Positions 38,241-49,804 are shown, counted from the first letter of the stretch. The stretch is 64,000 bases of DNA from Trissonchulus latispiculum (GCA_030248195.1 JASAND010020116.1:1-64000); one strand, 5' to 3'. Program-made: numbers and translations. Notes: generated by a model not told the origin, from the sequence alone.

Positions 38241-38791
38241 TCCGTTTTTCGTTCGCTATTCATGCTTTTGCACTATAATTAAATGAGCACCCAAAGTAAA
38301 ATGATGCTCTAAAAAGACTCTTAACCTTATTAAAAAGCAGTAAAATGCATTAATTCGACGTTTAGTGCGTTTATTGCCTTGAGAAGCTATTTTTGTAATC
38401 TCACACAGTAAAATTTTTTGCTTTTATAAAATTTTAAAATATATACACACGACACGAAAACAAAAATACATAAAATTGGCACAGATCCGATTTTCAAGAA
38501 CCCTGTTGCAGATGGATGTAATTTGAACTTTAAAGATTTTTGCCTTGCGAAAGCTTAATGTGCTTGTTCATCAAATTGAATTTGCTTCTCCTGTATTTGA
38601 ATGAATTCTTTTGTCTGTAATTAAACAATAAATAAATGAATAACAAATTCTGCGTGCGTGCGCGTACCCTTATAAAAAACGTGGTCGAAGCAAATTTACA
38701 TTGGAAGCCCCCCCCCCCCCCACAAACATTAAAGTACCCACGCACGACAAAAATCTGGTGTAGGCTAACACATTTGACCTTGCCCATGTTA

Positions 38792-39643
38792 TGACCGTGA
38801 GTGATATGTCATGATTTCGCCATAACTTTCCCGCCAGGGACGTAAATGCAGCACGAGATCTAGCTATCATGTACCGTATTTCGTTAGTGATAGAGCCGTT
38901 GCTGCTAATTTCTGATCCAAGATATCGGAAGGCATTGACATTCTCTAGTTGTTCACCACTGATCAGGATAGTGGGCGGGGGACACCGACTGTAGAGGACT
39001 TTCGTCTTCCTGATGTTTATGATGAGGCCTACTCGTTTGGCTGCAGCAGAGACAGAGTCAAACAGTCGTTGAAGCTTGTCCTCAGTTTCGGCAAGGACAG
39101 CTATATCGTCAGCATAGTCAAGATCTGCGATTTCAGATCCATGAATAAAGGTGAGATCCTGCCCCGCCTCCGCCAATGCTGTGCGCATTACCCAGTCTAC
39201 CAGACAGTTAAATAGTAGTGGGGGAGAGCGGGGCGCCTTGGCGAACTCCGGTTCTCACTGAGAAACTGTCAGACTGCAGACCACACGCACGCACACGTAC
39301 AGACGTGTTAGCATACAGCATTTTCACCAGTCTCACCAGTTTAGTTGGGACACCATCCGCATCCAAGATGGATAAAAGGCCCGATCGGTCACCTGAATCA
39401 AATGCAGACTTGAAGTCAATGAAACCAATCAAGGTGGGCTTTTCGTATTCGTAGCGTGACTCCAGAATTCGACGCAAGGAGAATATTTGGTCCACACAGC
39501 TACGGCCAGGCCGAAAGCCGGCTTGGTTTTCTCGAAGCACCTGTTCATAGGCTCTGCCCAACCTTCGAAGGATTACAAACTCCAACACTTTGTATGCAGA
39601 ACACAACAGGGAGATTCCACGATAATTGGTGCAGTCAGACCTG
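38792..39643 (-). mobile_element. RTE-like LINE ORF2, part 2 (RT core)
   Basis: The minus strand reads SDCTNYRGISLLCSAYKVLE, ENQAGFRPGRSCVDQIF, GFIDFKSAFDSGDRSGLL (motif A), TGVRQGAPLSP, a one-base frameshift near 39215, LLFNCLVDWVM, DLDYADDIAVLAE (motif C) and FRYLGSEISSNG. It is joined in frame to 43175-43240 upstream and to 35167 downstream once two insertions are removed. Apart from the frameshift the frame is open. Confidence 0.9.
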
Positions 39644-40535
39644 GGGCCGGTCCTATCAATGCTCTTAACCCGGGTTAACTCACTAACCCGGGTTAAAAAT
39701 GGGTTACTAACCCAAACTCCTTCCTATCAAAACTTTGCTTAACCTGGGTTTGCTTAACCTGGGTTTCACATCAGGGTTAACAGGCTATTTTAGGGTTAGC
39801 GCTAACCCCGAACCTATCATTAAACCCGGGTTTAGAAATCGGGGTTAAAATGGGGTTAAACGGGCCTAAACTTAACCCTCCTCACCTAGGTGGGTTAAGT
39901 CCTTAACCCGGGTTAGCATTTTGGGTTAGCGTAGCTGTGTTCATTTATTGAGTTTTATTTGAAAGTTTTAGTTTCATTCATTTATTTTTATTTTTCTCTC
40001 TACGCTTGTTTGTTTTTCAAATTAATCAATTTGTTTTTGTTGAATCAGCATCTAATTTTTATAACTCATTTTTTAAATGAAGCGTTTTCTATTTTACAAT
40101 GTTGGCTGCATTATTAGCTGGTACTGAAGAAATGTTATAAATGCAAAAGATCGTGAAGCATTCGCTTTAAAGCATGGAAATGAGATCGAAAATAAGAAAT
40201 AAATTTTTGAAATCAGAAAACAAAATTTTAATAAATGTCAAAAAATCAGTTAGGTACAACTAAACTAGTTAAGGGGGGGGCTACGAAGGGGTGTTGGCAC
40301 GACATCGTCGGAGAGAGCTCCTTTCTCGCCTATCGTTAGCTAACAAATCGAAGTTAAAAAGTTTAGCGTGGGCAACAATATATCTCATATTCACGTTTTT
40401 GGCAGGACGCCGGCCAAAGTGCAAATTTTAGGTCGAAAAATGGGTTTCTTAAAAAAGATTTTTCAGCTCTGGTGAATTAACGGTTTAACCGATTTTGTCA
40501 CTTTTGCCACGAATGTTTTATTGTTACTAGTACCA

Positions 40536-41705
40536 AGAGTATCATTGGTCACAAGTTCACAAGCCACAAGCAAATTCGGTTTCATCAACGATTAGTCACA
40601 AGTCACAAGCAAAGTCCCTGCTTGTGACAAGTGCACCACAAGTTGATTTTCCAGTTTCAGTTTAATCAAGAGTACATAATAGATAAGAGTGTGACAGCTG
40701 GCAGGCTCTCTGTTATCAGCTCAAGGTACATGCTCTGCACGCTAACGGCTGACCCCATACACAAACGTGTACGTAGTGACCCCCCCCACAAATGTGTACT
40801 CAGTACACGTTTCTGTACGTTCACTCGCCGTATCTTTACGTGTTAAAGCTCGAAAACACAACGCCTGCGTGCGTCCAATTTGTGTCTGCTTCGAGCTTTA
40901 TAACGCAAAGATAGCGTGCGAATTTCTTTGAAGTGAACATACACGTTTTGGATCGTAAATAGCCGTTAGCGTGCAGAGCATGTACCTTGAGCTGATAACG
41001 GAGAGCTTGCCTGCTGTCACACTCTTATATATTATGTACTCTTGGTTTAATCAAGCCACAAGCCACAAGTCCCTGCTGACAACTGCAAATCCCCACAAGA
41101 CGAAGCATCACTTGTATGTAGCATTCAAATAATAATTAATTAAAAAATAATATAAAATCAATATTCACTCGTATTTAGCTATAATTAAACTTTCTGAGCT
41201 TCAAAACAATAAAAGAATCAGGTACACTGAATTTTATTGAACTTTTTACCGCACTAATATTTTCCAACATTACACAATTTTTCTTGTTAGAAATGTATTT
41301 TTAACGCACCTTTAGATAATTTTAGTTTATACTGTTTCTATGCTTTAAGACTCCTGTATTATTTTTAAAGTCGAAGTCCTCTTTTTCTGTCATTAATTTT
41401 GTTAATTTTCTTGGTTTTATTAATTATTTATTACTTCTATCGTTTTACTGCATTGCCGAGGACTTTCAAAGTCTTCTTTTTTCTCATGCTTCCTGCGCAT
41501 CTCTTCCTTGTCCACAAGTGTTTCGCTCAACTTGTGAGCTCTGACGTCATTTCAGCGAGCTTGCCTGTTATAGTTACATACTTGTGGCTTGTGACTTGTG
41601 GCCACAAGTTCCAGAAAGTTGATAAACCCAATTGGGTAGCTTGTGGCCACAAGTCACAAGTTCATATTTGTGGCTTGTGAACTTGTGACTAATGTGAAAT
41701 CGGCC
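40536..41705. mobile_element. Nested element with CTTGTGGC/GCCACAAG words
   Basis: GTCACAAGTTCACAAGCCAC at the left (40549) and its inverse at the right (41669-41690). GCCACAAG, CTTGTGAC and GGCCACAAGT occur about 20 times near the two ends. It contains the foldback at 40667. Exact boundaries and TSD are unclear. Confidence 0.6.
40667..41044. mobile_element. Foldback MITE, 378 bp, TSD GTTTAAT
   Basis: The ends CAAGAGTACATAAT and ATTATGTACTCTTG are perfect inverted copies and the arms pair over ~83 bp (CAGCTCAAGGTACATGCTCT / AGAGCATGTACCTTGAGCTG). GTTTAAT lies directly on both sides (40660-40666, 41045-41051). A CACGTTTxxGTACG-rich centre shows a second, inner inverted repeat. Confidence 0.85.
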
Positions 41706-41719
41706 CTGCCTACCCCAGC

Positions 41720-43000
41720 TTTTTACCAATTATTAGGCTCTAATAGGAGCAAACTGGTGGTAAGTTTCGAGGGCCTGGGTTTTCTGGTTAGTGTGCTACT
41801 CACGTTTTTACAAAAGCTTAAACAGATACTTGGAGTTTAATTGGAGCAAAGTTGGGTTCATTGATAACCACAGCTCATTAGAAGCCAGTTAACCTCCACC
41901 CGTATAGACCACAACACATTTCATTAGACAAAAATATTTCATGTTATTATGATTCAAAATCCTAAAATTTGTTCATTTCTTATATAAAAATTAATCAAAG
42001 ATTTAAATTGAGTAGTTCGTTCAGTAATAACAGTAACAGCTTTATTAACTGGATAAAATCTGAAAATGGTTGAAAAGGACAGCCATCAAAAAGGCAATTT
42101 ACACCTAAAATCCTTGAGAAGCTATGGAGCTTAATCGGTTGTATTTTGATAACTATTTAAACAAAGAATTCAGGGTAGCATTTATGTAATGGGGAAAGTG
42201 TACTTTAGGGCTTGATTTAGTGATTTTTATAGAATAGAACCGACGCTGGAAAACCTGACCACGACAATCATTTAACGGCCTATAATCTGAATTTGGCGCA
42301 TTTGCAGGCTATGGTCAAGAAGAAGAAATTTAAGAGCTTTCGATTTATATAAAATTTAACATATTTCGAAAATATGAAAAATCATTTCTTCAGAATATGG
42401 TTGTCAGACCCTACTATTTGACCCCAGCGACCAACGGGGAATGGTTGTAGCGTTAACTTGAGATTTGCACATTTGTACCATAACATGACCTAATGCATTA
42501 ATAATGGTGCAAACAGATATTTAATCGAAAATTTTCCTATTTTGTACGCTGTGTAGCCATAGCTTTCTAACGTTTTGTAGGCCCTGTTTGCCAACAATAG
42601 CGCCAAATTCCGCTAGAATCTAAAATCAGATTTGCGCCAGATAATCTCAAGTCGGGAGGGTAACAAAAATAATTGGTATCGTTCGAATTCTTTCATTGGC
42701 CGCGATTTGTAGGAAAATAATTTTAGTTAGGATTACAGCTTTCAGAATATTTCATCAAAACACAGCCAAATTTTTTCCAGCGATTCGAAGAATTTACTGC
42801 AGGGTCCATTTAGCAGACGTTTTCCTTACAAAAATACCCCGGGACCCTTTTTTAGTTCCCCGATTTCTGCTTTTAGCTAACGTGATCCATATATTAAAAT
42901 ATAGATAATATCGAATTTTGTGTAATCAAATTAAAAAATTCAAAAAAAACACATCAAGAAAACCAAACAATTTACGCCATAGCAGCCTTTAAGAAAAATA
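41720..43000. other. AT-rich core of the 3.5-kb element
   Basis: No recognisable ORF or repeat; the open stretch at 42696-42908 has no family signature. Confidence 0.5.
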
Positions 43001-43174
43001 GGGTTAACCGAAACCCGGGTTTGCGCTAACCCGGGTTAGCGTAACCCAACTCCAAAAATGTTTGATAGGACAGGGTTAACCCCAGGGTTAACCTAACCCA
43101 AAAATTTTGGGGTTAACCCCAAAATGGGGCCTAACCTGGGTTAAGCTTAACCCCGTTTTGATAGGATCGGCCCC

Positions 43175-43240
43175 TGGAGCCTTTTTTGTGCAGAGGAATT
43201 ACGATTGACGTATTCCACTCACCCCGCACGACTTTGATAC
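43175..43240 (-). mobile_element. RTE-like LINE ORF2, part 1 (N-terminal edge of RT)
   Basis: The minus strand reads VRGEWNTSIVIPLHKKGSR, the RTE motif just before NYRGISLL; it continues in frame at 39643 after removal of the inserted element. Upstream it is cut by TA repeats and the next element, so the endonuclease part is missing. Confidence 0.85.
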
Positions 43241-43261
43241 TATATATATACATATATAGAC

Positions 43262-44206
43262 GTCGGGGAAAAAACCAAGGTAGTCACTTTTTGGACCCTG
43301 CAGAACTACCCAGTGGAGCAATCCGGCTATAAATTATTTTCTTATCAAGCCCTGTCTAGACTGTCATTTGGGTATATAAATCGCCTCTCTAGGTCCTGTC
43401 GTTAATTAGTAATTAATGGTTAATTAGCCGGGGTAAAAAACCAATGGCGGGAAAAAACCAACCGATGGGAAAAAACCGACCCCAATATTCGGATAGGGTA
43501 ACTCATATTAGCGATTTTATGCATACAACAGGTAAAATCGGCGTTGCTGACTTCATAGATATCTGCAGTTATTTTTGCGATATTCCTTATAATAAGTGAG
43601 AAAATCGAACATCAATATTTGCAGCATCAACTGGCTAGGTTTCATCAAATTTGCCAGTTTCTGTTAAAATACAAAAATTTGTAAATCTTTTGAAATTCGA
43701 TGAAATTACGCATTAAACTTGCTATATGAACCACTTTTGAGCAACTAAGAATCATTTATGGGAGTTTGGTAGCAAAAGCAAAAATTGGTTTTTTCCCACC
43801 CCTTGGTTTTATTTTCCCATTTTTTTAAAATTCTGCTTGCAGCTAGCCAAGCGTCGCAGGAAGACGAGACCGACATTTTTGTAAAGAGCACATGTTGTTC
43901 TCATAGAAACTATCAAAAGTTATTATCTAACTACTAGGAAAAAGTTTCTACAGGCCTTCAAAAATAGGCAAATTTTGAATTTTCGGGGGGTCGAAAACGC
44001 CAAAATTTTCAAAATGTCAAAAAATGTTCAAAAGTGGTCCGATTTTGCTCAAATTTGGTGTGGTAGGTGGGATGGGCCCTACCAACTTGCATGCAAAATT
44101 TGAGCCCGCTATATCATCCCCATCGCCCAAACGAGGGATTGGTTTTTCCCCACCACTTGCGGTTTGGTTTTTTTCCAGCACTTGCGGGTTGGTTCTTTTC
44201 CCCGAC
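43262..44206. mobile_element. TIR element GTCGGGGAAAA with GGGAAAAAACC words
   Basis: Ends GTCGGGGAAAAAACCAAG and (inverted) GTCGGGGAAAAGAACCAA. At least nine GGGAAAAAACC/GGTTTTTTCCC words lie near the ends (43444-43480, 43790-43818, 44140-44200). The flanks are TA-rich. Confidence 0.75.
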
Positions 44207-44584
44207 CTCTATATATATTTAATTAGGGTTTGCCCTAAGCTTTCGAATGAGGTATAGTTTGTCTCCCTAGGCCCTACCGTTATGGAGAAATTAAAGCTTT
44301 CCATGTCGGGAAAAAACCCACCCGCATTTTTGCATTATACCGGCCTAACGGTACAACCTAGAAAAGCGCAAATGTGCTTAAAAGAAAGTTCTAAACGCCA
44401 AGTACGATTGTATATAGAGTTCTCAGCTAGCCCTTATAATAAAAAAAGTTCAAGCTAAAATCCGAAATAGTGGGTTTTCCCCCATGGCTATGGAGATGGG
44501 GAGGGGGGAACAAAAATTTTGGATTGGTCCCCCTTATGGTTCGCAAAAATTTTTTGTCTCCGATTTGGCTGAGAAGGTGCCCCA

Positions 44585-45247
44585 CCCCAAGGGTAACTCG
44601 AGGTCGCTGATTTTAAAAATCGAGTCGACAGATATATCCGATCAATCGGTCGATCAAAAATAAATGTTTTGTGTCTGATTTTCGCGAAAAGACACCATCT
44701 TCTTCTTCTTCATATTCCTGGCGCACGGTAAGAGCCATATGAGCTGATCTTCGGAACCCAGATGTAGTCACAGATAATCCAGCACCAGTCTTAGGGAGTT
44801 GAGGTTGATCTAAGGCCATGCCATCTGATCAAAGAACTGACCAGCTGGTTCTACAGATGGCTGCCCTTCGCTAGGGGGCAATTTAAGGATGACTATGTGG
44901 CTATATTGTATATATATACATCGTTATAATTGAGCGACAAAGATCGACACCAGTTCCACCTGTGTAACTGGTGCCCCAGGGAAATTTCGATCAGAGCTGC
45001 AAGATTCGACTTATTGACGATTATTGAAAAAATCGATTTTTGTGAGTGCAGGATCGATTTTCATGAATTTTCGATCGCAGATTCGGAATCAGCGCCCCCG
45101 AATTACCCTATAGGCGACTTTTCGCAAAAATCGGATATAAAAAATTTTTTGATCGATTTGGTCGATCGATTCTACTGATCGATAGATTGATCGGATCGAT
45201 CTGTTGACTCGATTTTTAAAATCAGCGACCTCGATTTACTCTTGGGG
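44585..45247. mobile_element. TIR element with 45-bp ends and GATCGAT words
   Basis: AGGTCGCTGATTTTAAAAAT at 44601 and ATTTTTAAAATCAGCGACCT at 45211 belong to ~45-bp inverted ends starting CCCCAAG. The interior is dense in GATCGAT, TCGATC and AATCGATTTT. 44700-44890 looks like a separate short insert ending AATTTAAGGATGAC. Confidence 0.75.
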
Positions 45248-46056
45248 CAGGGGCGCACCCAGGATTTTGAAAGGGGGGGGTCGAGCCGAAAATTTCGCCT
45301 GACACGTTTACGCGTGGGGGGGGATGGCGGCGGCAAAGTTTTCAACAAAGAGTTCATTTTGTGAGCAGCAAAAATGACGAGATTTAAGACTAGTCGCCTG
45401 TCGACTCGGGGGGTCTGGGGGGCGGAGTCCCCCAGAATTTGAGAAAATTTTTGAAATTTTGAAAAAAGCCGTAATGAAAATCTTTAAAAACATTTCAATA
45501 AAAGTTGAGAAATTCTTTGACATAATGGCTAAATTTGTATTGGAAAGCTTGAAAAGATTTGAATAAAAAGATCTGCCAGCCAGGCGCATTGTTAAAATTT
45601 TTATTTGTTAAAATCGAGATGGAATATATAGTGCCGCATGCGTGGAAATTCCGTAGAATGGAAATAGAAAAATAGAAAAGCGAAGCAGGCGAGAAAAATT
45701 GAGATAAAAAGCGCCGGAGGCGCCAAAAAGCTGTAAAAGTCATTAAACATTAGCGCCGCAGGCTAGAAAAATTTCTAAATTCAGTTAGAAAGGCGCCGCA
45801 GGCCCGAAAAATTTTGAAAATAGGGTAAAAACGCCTAAAACATTAAAAACAGGCATATTTTAAAGAAAAAAAGGGCTAAATTACCGAAAATTTTGCATTT
45901 TTTGGCTGTTATTTCAAATTTCTGAAGTCCGAATTGTGGGGGGGTATATACCTCCCATCACATTTCTTGGGTCGACCACCAACCTTCCAAGATTTATATA
46001 CCCCCCAGACCCAAACTTCCGCAGAAACTATGCAGCCACACCGAAGAATTGGAAAA
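45248..46056. repeat. G-run repeat followed by GCGCCGSAGGC-rich AT DNA
   Basis: 45253 GGGGCGCACCCAGGATTTTG starts a G-run segment; 45655-45810 holds GCGCCGGAGGCGCC, GCGCCGCAGGC and related words separated by A/T runs. No protein-coding character. Confidence 0.5.
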
Positions 46057-46320
46057 GTAAAAAAATCGGAAAAATTCCTGGAAAAAACTGAGAAAACAAT
46101 TTATTCTGAGTTTATTTTGATTTTTTTCCGAAATTATTCCGGTTTTTTCCAAATTAGAAAATATCGGGAAAAAATCGGAAAAAAATCAGAATAATTTATT
46201 CGGATTTTTTTCCGATTTTTTCAGGTATCCGGAAAAAATCGGGAAAATATCGGGAAAAAATGTGTAGTTGACACTATTATTCCGGTTTTTTTCCGATTTT
46301 TTCCAGGAAAAGTTTTCGTG
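46057..46320. repeat. CGGAAAAAATCGG / TTCCGATTTTTTCC word array
   Basis: Same word family as 32370-32720 but present in both orientations, consistent with two ends of one inverted-repeat element. Confidence 0.7.
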
Positions 46321-46356
46321 TGTTCTGGGAAATACAAAATTTTTGCCAAATTTTAG

Positions 46357-46711
46357 TAGGGATGCAACGGGGCCTGGCCCCGGCCCCGGCACCGGGGCCA
46401 GGCCCCGGCTCCGGCCCCGGCTCCGGCCCCGGCCCCGGCCCGGTGGTCAGGCCCCGGGACCGACCGGGGCCAAAAATTAGGAAACTTTTGTAAATTTTTG
46501 ACATTTTTTGACCAAAATTTTGACTTTTCGAAAGTCAAAAAGTGTTACAAATCGTTTGTTTACCCGCCGATGTGAATGAAAACAACGATAGTAACGTTTG
46601 TATATCAAAAAGTATTGTAAAATATAAATTTTCTAGAACCCCCAATTTCCAGGCCCCTGCCGATGAGGTCCCGGCCCCGGCCCCGGTAGTGGCGGCCCCG
46701 GTGCATCTCTA
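46357..46711. mobile_element. hAT-type MITE, 355 bp, 8-bp TSD AATTTTAG
   Basis: AATTTTAG at 46349-46356 and 46712-46719. Inverted ends TAGGGATGCAACGGGGCC and (inverted) TAGAGATGCACCGGGGCC. Subterminal CCCCGGCC arrays surround an AT-rich core shared with 51017-51315. Confidence 0.9.
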
Positions 46712-46911
46712 AATTTTAGCAAATTTTACCTTCATTTTCCAAAAAATTTTTTAGCAAAACTTTTTCGATTTTTAGCAAAAAATTTGCCGATTTTAAAAAA
46801 TTTCTTAAAAACGCTCAAATTATGCATATAAACAGCTGAAAAATTTTTCAAGGGGGGCCCGACACCCCAAAGGGAGGGGCGCGCCGTCACTGCCCCCCCC
46901 CCCCCAGGTAC

Positions 46912-47575
46912 ACTACACCTATGGGTGGGGGGCCCCCCAAACTGACAAATTTTGGCGCCCCCCCCAGATTTTCAGATTTTTGCTACCTCCCCCAGATTTT
47001 TGGCCAAAAAGTCATATTCCCTGGAAATTTTGGTTTGGGGGGGGGGCAAACTTCGAAAATTTGGTGGTCGACCCCCGAAATGTGATGGGGAGTACCCCCC
47101 CGAACCCCCCCCCCCAAATTCGGACCTCAGAAAATTCAAAAAAAAAATTTTTTAGCAAAATTTAGCTAACTTCTTGGCCCCAAAAAGTGCTGGGGGGGGG
47201 TTCAACCAACAGGGGGGGGAAGGATAGTCAAAAAATCTGGGGGGGGGGGGGGTAAAGTGGGTCGAAAATTTTGGGGGGCCCCCCCCTAGGGAAACTATGC
47301 AAAAAGTGCCCAAAACGGCATAAAATCCAAAATTTAGGGGGTCTTCCCACCCTTCCGTCGGAAACCCCCCCCAGATTTGGGGGGGAGGGGAGGGGGGGTG
47401 GTTCCGACGGAGGGTGGGGGCCCCCCCCTAAATTTTCGATTTTATGCCATTTTTGGCCACTTTTTGGCCAAAAAATCGGAGGGGGGGGGGGGTAGCAAAA
47501 ATCCGAAAATCTGGGGGGGGGTCGCCAAAATTTGTCATTTCGGGGGAGGGTCCCCCCCCCTAACACACCTATGGC
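46912..47575. mobile_element. Foldback element with G/C-run arms, ends near ACACCTATG
   Basis: The left arm (ACTGACAAATTTTGGCG, CAGATTTTCAGATTTTTGC, GATTTTTGGCCAAAAAG) is repeated inverted at 47445-47540. An inner inverted pair is GGGGGCCCCCCC around 47275 and 47420. The many G and C runs of 10 or more may be inexact in length. Confidence 0.6.
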
Positions 47576-48545
47576 CACACCTACGTATGTTGGTGTTGGT
47601 GTTGTATACGTATATACCTCAACCTTTTCTGGGGGACCACCCCTAGGACCCCCCGCCAACCCTCCCCCAAAAAATTTTCATTTTTTATGCCAAAAATTGC
47701 ATTTTCAGCCGTTTCTAATAATAAAAACATCTATATAACCATAAAGTAATTTTAACATTAGACAGTGGTTTTAAACTCAAAAACTTGTTTGCCAACATGT
47801 TTCCAAGTCCAAAATAAGGTCAATATTGAGTCATAAGATCCATAATACAGTTAAAAACGTTTATTTCTCGTAATAATAAACAGTTTAAGCCAAAAATTTG
47901 GAAATTTTGGAAAATTTTTCAAAATTTATTATACAAATACCCAACTTTTGGCCATTTTTCGACTACCCTCCACCCCAGTTGGGGGGGGGACGTCCCCCAA
48001 AAAGTTTTGGAGGAGGGTTGAAAAAAGGCTTGGGGGGCTACCCCCCTCAACCCCCCCTCCCCCAACCTTACACCTATGTTGGGGGGTATCCCCCAAAATT
48101 TTCTACCAACTTTACCCCCCCAGACATTTTTGACTATCCTTCCTCCCACTTTTGGTTACCCCCCTCCGAACCCCTCAGCACTTTTTGGGGCCATAAAGTT
48201 AGTACAATTTTGCTAAAAAATGGTCATTTTTTGAAAATCTTTTGAAAATTTTGGCTTGAAATCCGTTTTAAAACGGTGTAAAAACGCCTAAAGCGATAAA
48301 AACAAGCCTTGTGTTGACAACAAAGCGTTAAAATACAGAAAAGTTTGCGTTTTTAGGCCGTTTGGGGGTACTGTCCTCAGCACATTTCGGGGGTCGACCA
48401 AAAATTTCCGAAGTTTGCCCCCCCCCCAACCAAAATTTCCGGTGAAACAATGAGTTTGCCCCTCCCCCACCCCAACCAAAATTTCCGGCCAAGCTATGCC
48501 GAAAATAGTGCTTGAAAATTTACAAATTTGTGCTAAAATATATAT
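47576..48545. other. G/C-run repeats, no gene
   Basis: More segments with runs of G and C (47970-48180, 48410-48480) separated by AT-rich DNA; ACACCTATG occurs at 48069. Proline- or glycine-rich open stretches here are homopolymer translations. Confidence 0.6.
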
Positions 48546-48629
48546 GCCTAAAGCCCAGACTGTGGTTTATAATTTTCTCTTTAGTCTATAATTTGGTCTT
48601 TAGCTGTTTATGGCTGATTTATAGCAATT

Positions 48630-49330
48630 TTCGATTTTTTCAAAAATTTTCAGAAATTGCAAAAAACATTTTCAAAACTTTTGCATTTTTACTTGGTTTG
48701 GACTTAATTTTAGGGGGGAGGGGGGTCTGAGCTCGGCTTGGGGGGAGTAGCTGATGTCGGTTAGGGGGGGTCTGGCCTCTCCGTGGGGAGGGGGTCTCAC
48801 AGGGCGCAGGGTATTTTTTACAGGGGAGGGGGCGGGGCCCCCCCCCTCGAAATTGACCTCCCCCCCCGAAAATGCCTTCCCCCCCGAAAATGCCTTCCCC
48901 CCCCCGAAATCGCCCCCTCCCGGGATTTTTGCTTCCCCCCCGGGATTTTTTGGAGGGCCAAATTTTTGCCAAAAATAGGCCAATTTTCAAAGATTTTCCA
49001 GCTTCGCCGGAGATTTTTTCGTAAAAATCGAACTAATAGAACTTTTTGCGTTTCACCATGCAAAATACGCCAAATAATACCATTTTTGGCTCATTTTTGC
49101 AAACAACTCGTCTCCCCCCCGGGCCCGGCGGCCCCCCCCCGGGAAGCACCCCCCCCCGGAAAAAATCCCTAAAAAATACCCTGAGGCAAACAGTAGCCTG
49201 GTACACCTCTGCCCCCACGAAGAGGCCAGACACCTCTGCCCCCTCGAAGAGGCCAGACCCCCCTCCCCACTACCCGACCTGAACTACATACTGCCCCCCC
49301 CCAAGCCGAGCTCGGTGTCCGATCATTATG
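48630..49330. repeat. Left arm of a large inverted repeat (pairs with 52570-52860)
   Basis: TTTTTCAAAAATTTTCAGAA, ACTTGGTTTGGAC, GAGCTCGGCTTGGGGGG, GGTCTGGCCTCTCCGTGGGG and, after the nested 48807-49183 element, CAAACAGTAGCCTGGTACAC match the inverse of 52860-52665. The arm itself folds back (GAGCTCGGCTTGG and CCAAGCCGAGCTC at 49303). Confidence 0.75.
48807..49183. mobile_element. TIR element CAGGGTATTTTTTA, 377 bp
   Basis: Ends CAGGGTATTTTTTACAGGGG and (inverted) CAGGGTATTTTTTAGGGATT. It contains GAAAATGCCTTCCCCCC units, the hairpin GCTTCGCCGG and GTTTCACCATGCAAAATACG. It is homologous to 57685-60267 (itself split). It interrupts the arm of the surrounding inverted repeat. Confidence 0.85.
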
Positions 49331-49445
49331 TATACCATTCATTATGTATACGCTGTTACGTATGTATACCCTACATTATGCATACCGAAATTTATGTATA
49401 TATACGTACTCCTCATTTTTATGTATACCCAAATTTATGTGATCC
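49330..49445 (+). repeat. Imperfect TTATGTATACC repeats
   Basis: ATTATGTATACC-like words occur six times at ~20-bp spacing; the inverse GGTATACATAATG recurs at 52530-52590 on the other side of the Penelope-like element. Confidence 0.75.
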
Positions 49446-49804
49446 GGTTATAACCAAGGGGTTATGAGTCGCGGTTAGCCCCTGGGCCAGGGTGCCAGTG
49501 GGACGGTGGGAGGGCTGTTTAGCCCTATGGTGATTTACGCCCACTTAAGTCAGGCAAACCCTGTCTAATTGGTAACCACCCCGCGCCCACCTAAGTTACC
49601 TTGGGTGTGGTAACTTGTTTAAGGTGGCTAAATTTCACCTGCAAATAAAATATATTCTGCTTGTTCAAAAGTATGCAAAATTTGTACGTTAGTCAACCCC
49701 TCTGATAATTTTGAAGGATCTTATAATTCTATTACCTTTTCGGTATATATATAATCAATAATCGAAATGAAGCTTTAACTTGTTCTGTCAAAAACTTAAT
49801 TTAT

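Larger units (their letters stand above)
35168..38791. mobile_element. 3.6-kb DNA element with 10-bp TSD (MULE-like), contains a 34-bp satellite array
   Basis: TGACCGTGAG at 35158-35167 and 38792-38801 is a 10-bp target-site duplication; removing the element plus one copy restores the RTE frame exactly. Ends read CACGCATGGGCAACGCC and (inverted) TAACATGGGCAAGGTC, so a short TIR CATGGGCAA is shared. A 9-11 bp TSD is typical of Mutator-like elements; no transposase was found. 37770-38380 is homologous to 58330-59220, a copy without the array. Confidence 0.8.
39644..43173. mobile_element. 3.5-kb Harbinger-like element, TSD CTG, AACCCGGGTTA word arrays at both ends
   Basis: Ends GGGCCGGTCCTATCAA and TTGATAGGATCGGCCC are inverted; CTG flanks both sides and deleting the element with one CTG restores the RTE frame (PLHKKGSRSDCTNYRGIS). 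39665-39925 and 43010-43150 are full of AACCCGGGTTA, GGGTTAA and GCTAACCC words in both orientations. The middle is AT-rich with further nested elements. No transposase was found, so it is non-autonomous. Confidence 0.85.

Noticed and set aside
39665..39925. Interstitial telomere (TTAGGG/CCCTAA)n
   Set aside because: GGGTTA words are not in tandem 6-bp register and occur in both orientations next to TIRs; they belong to the element's word array.
47228..47659. Pro/Gly-rich ORFs in the G/C-run region (also 48640-49233)
   Set aside because: Homopolymer translations present on both strands at the same place; no protein signature.
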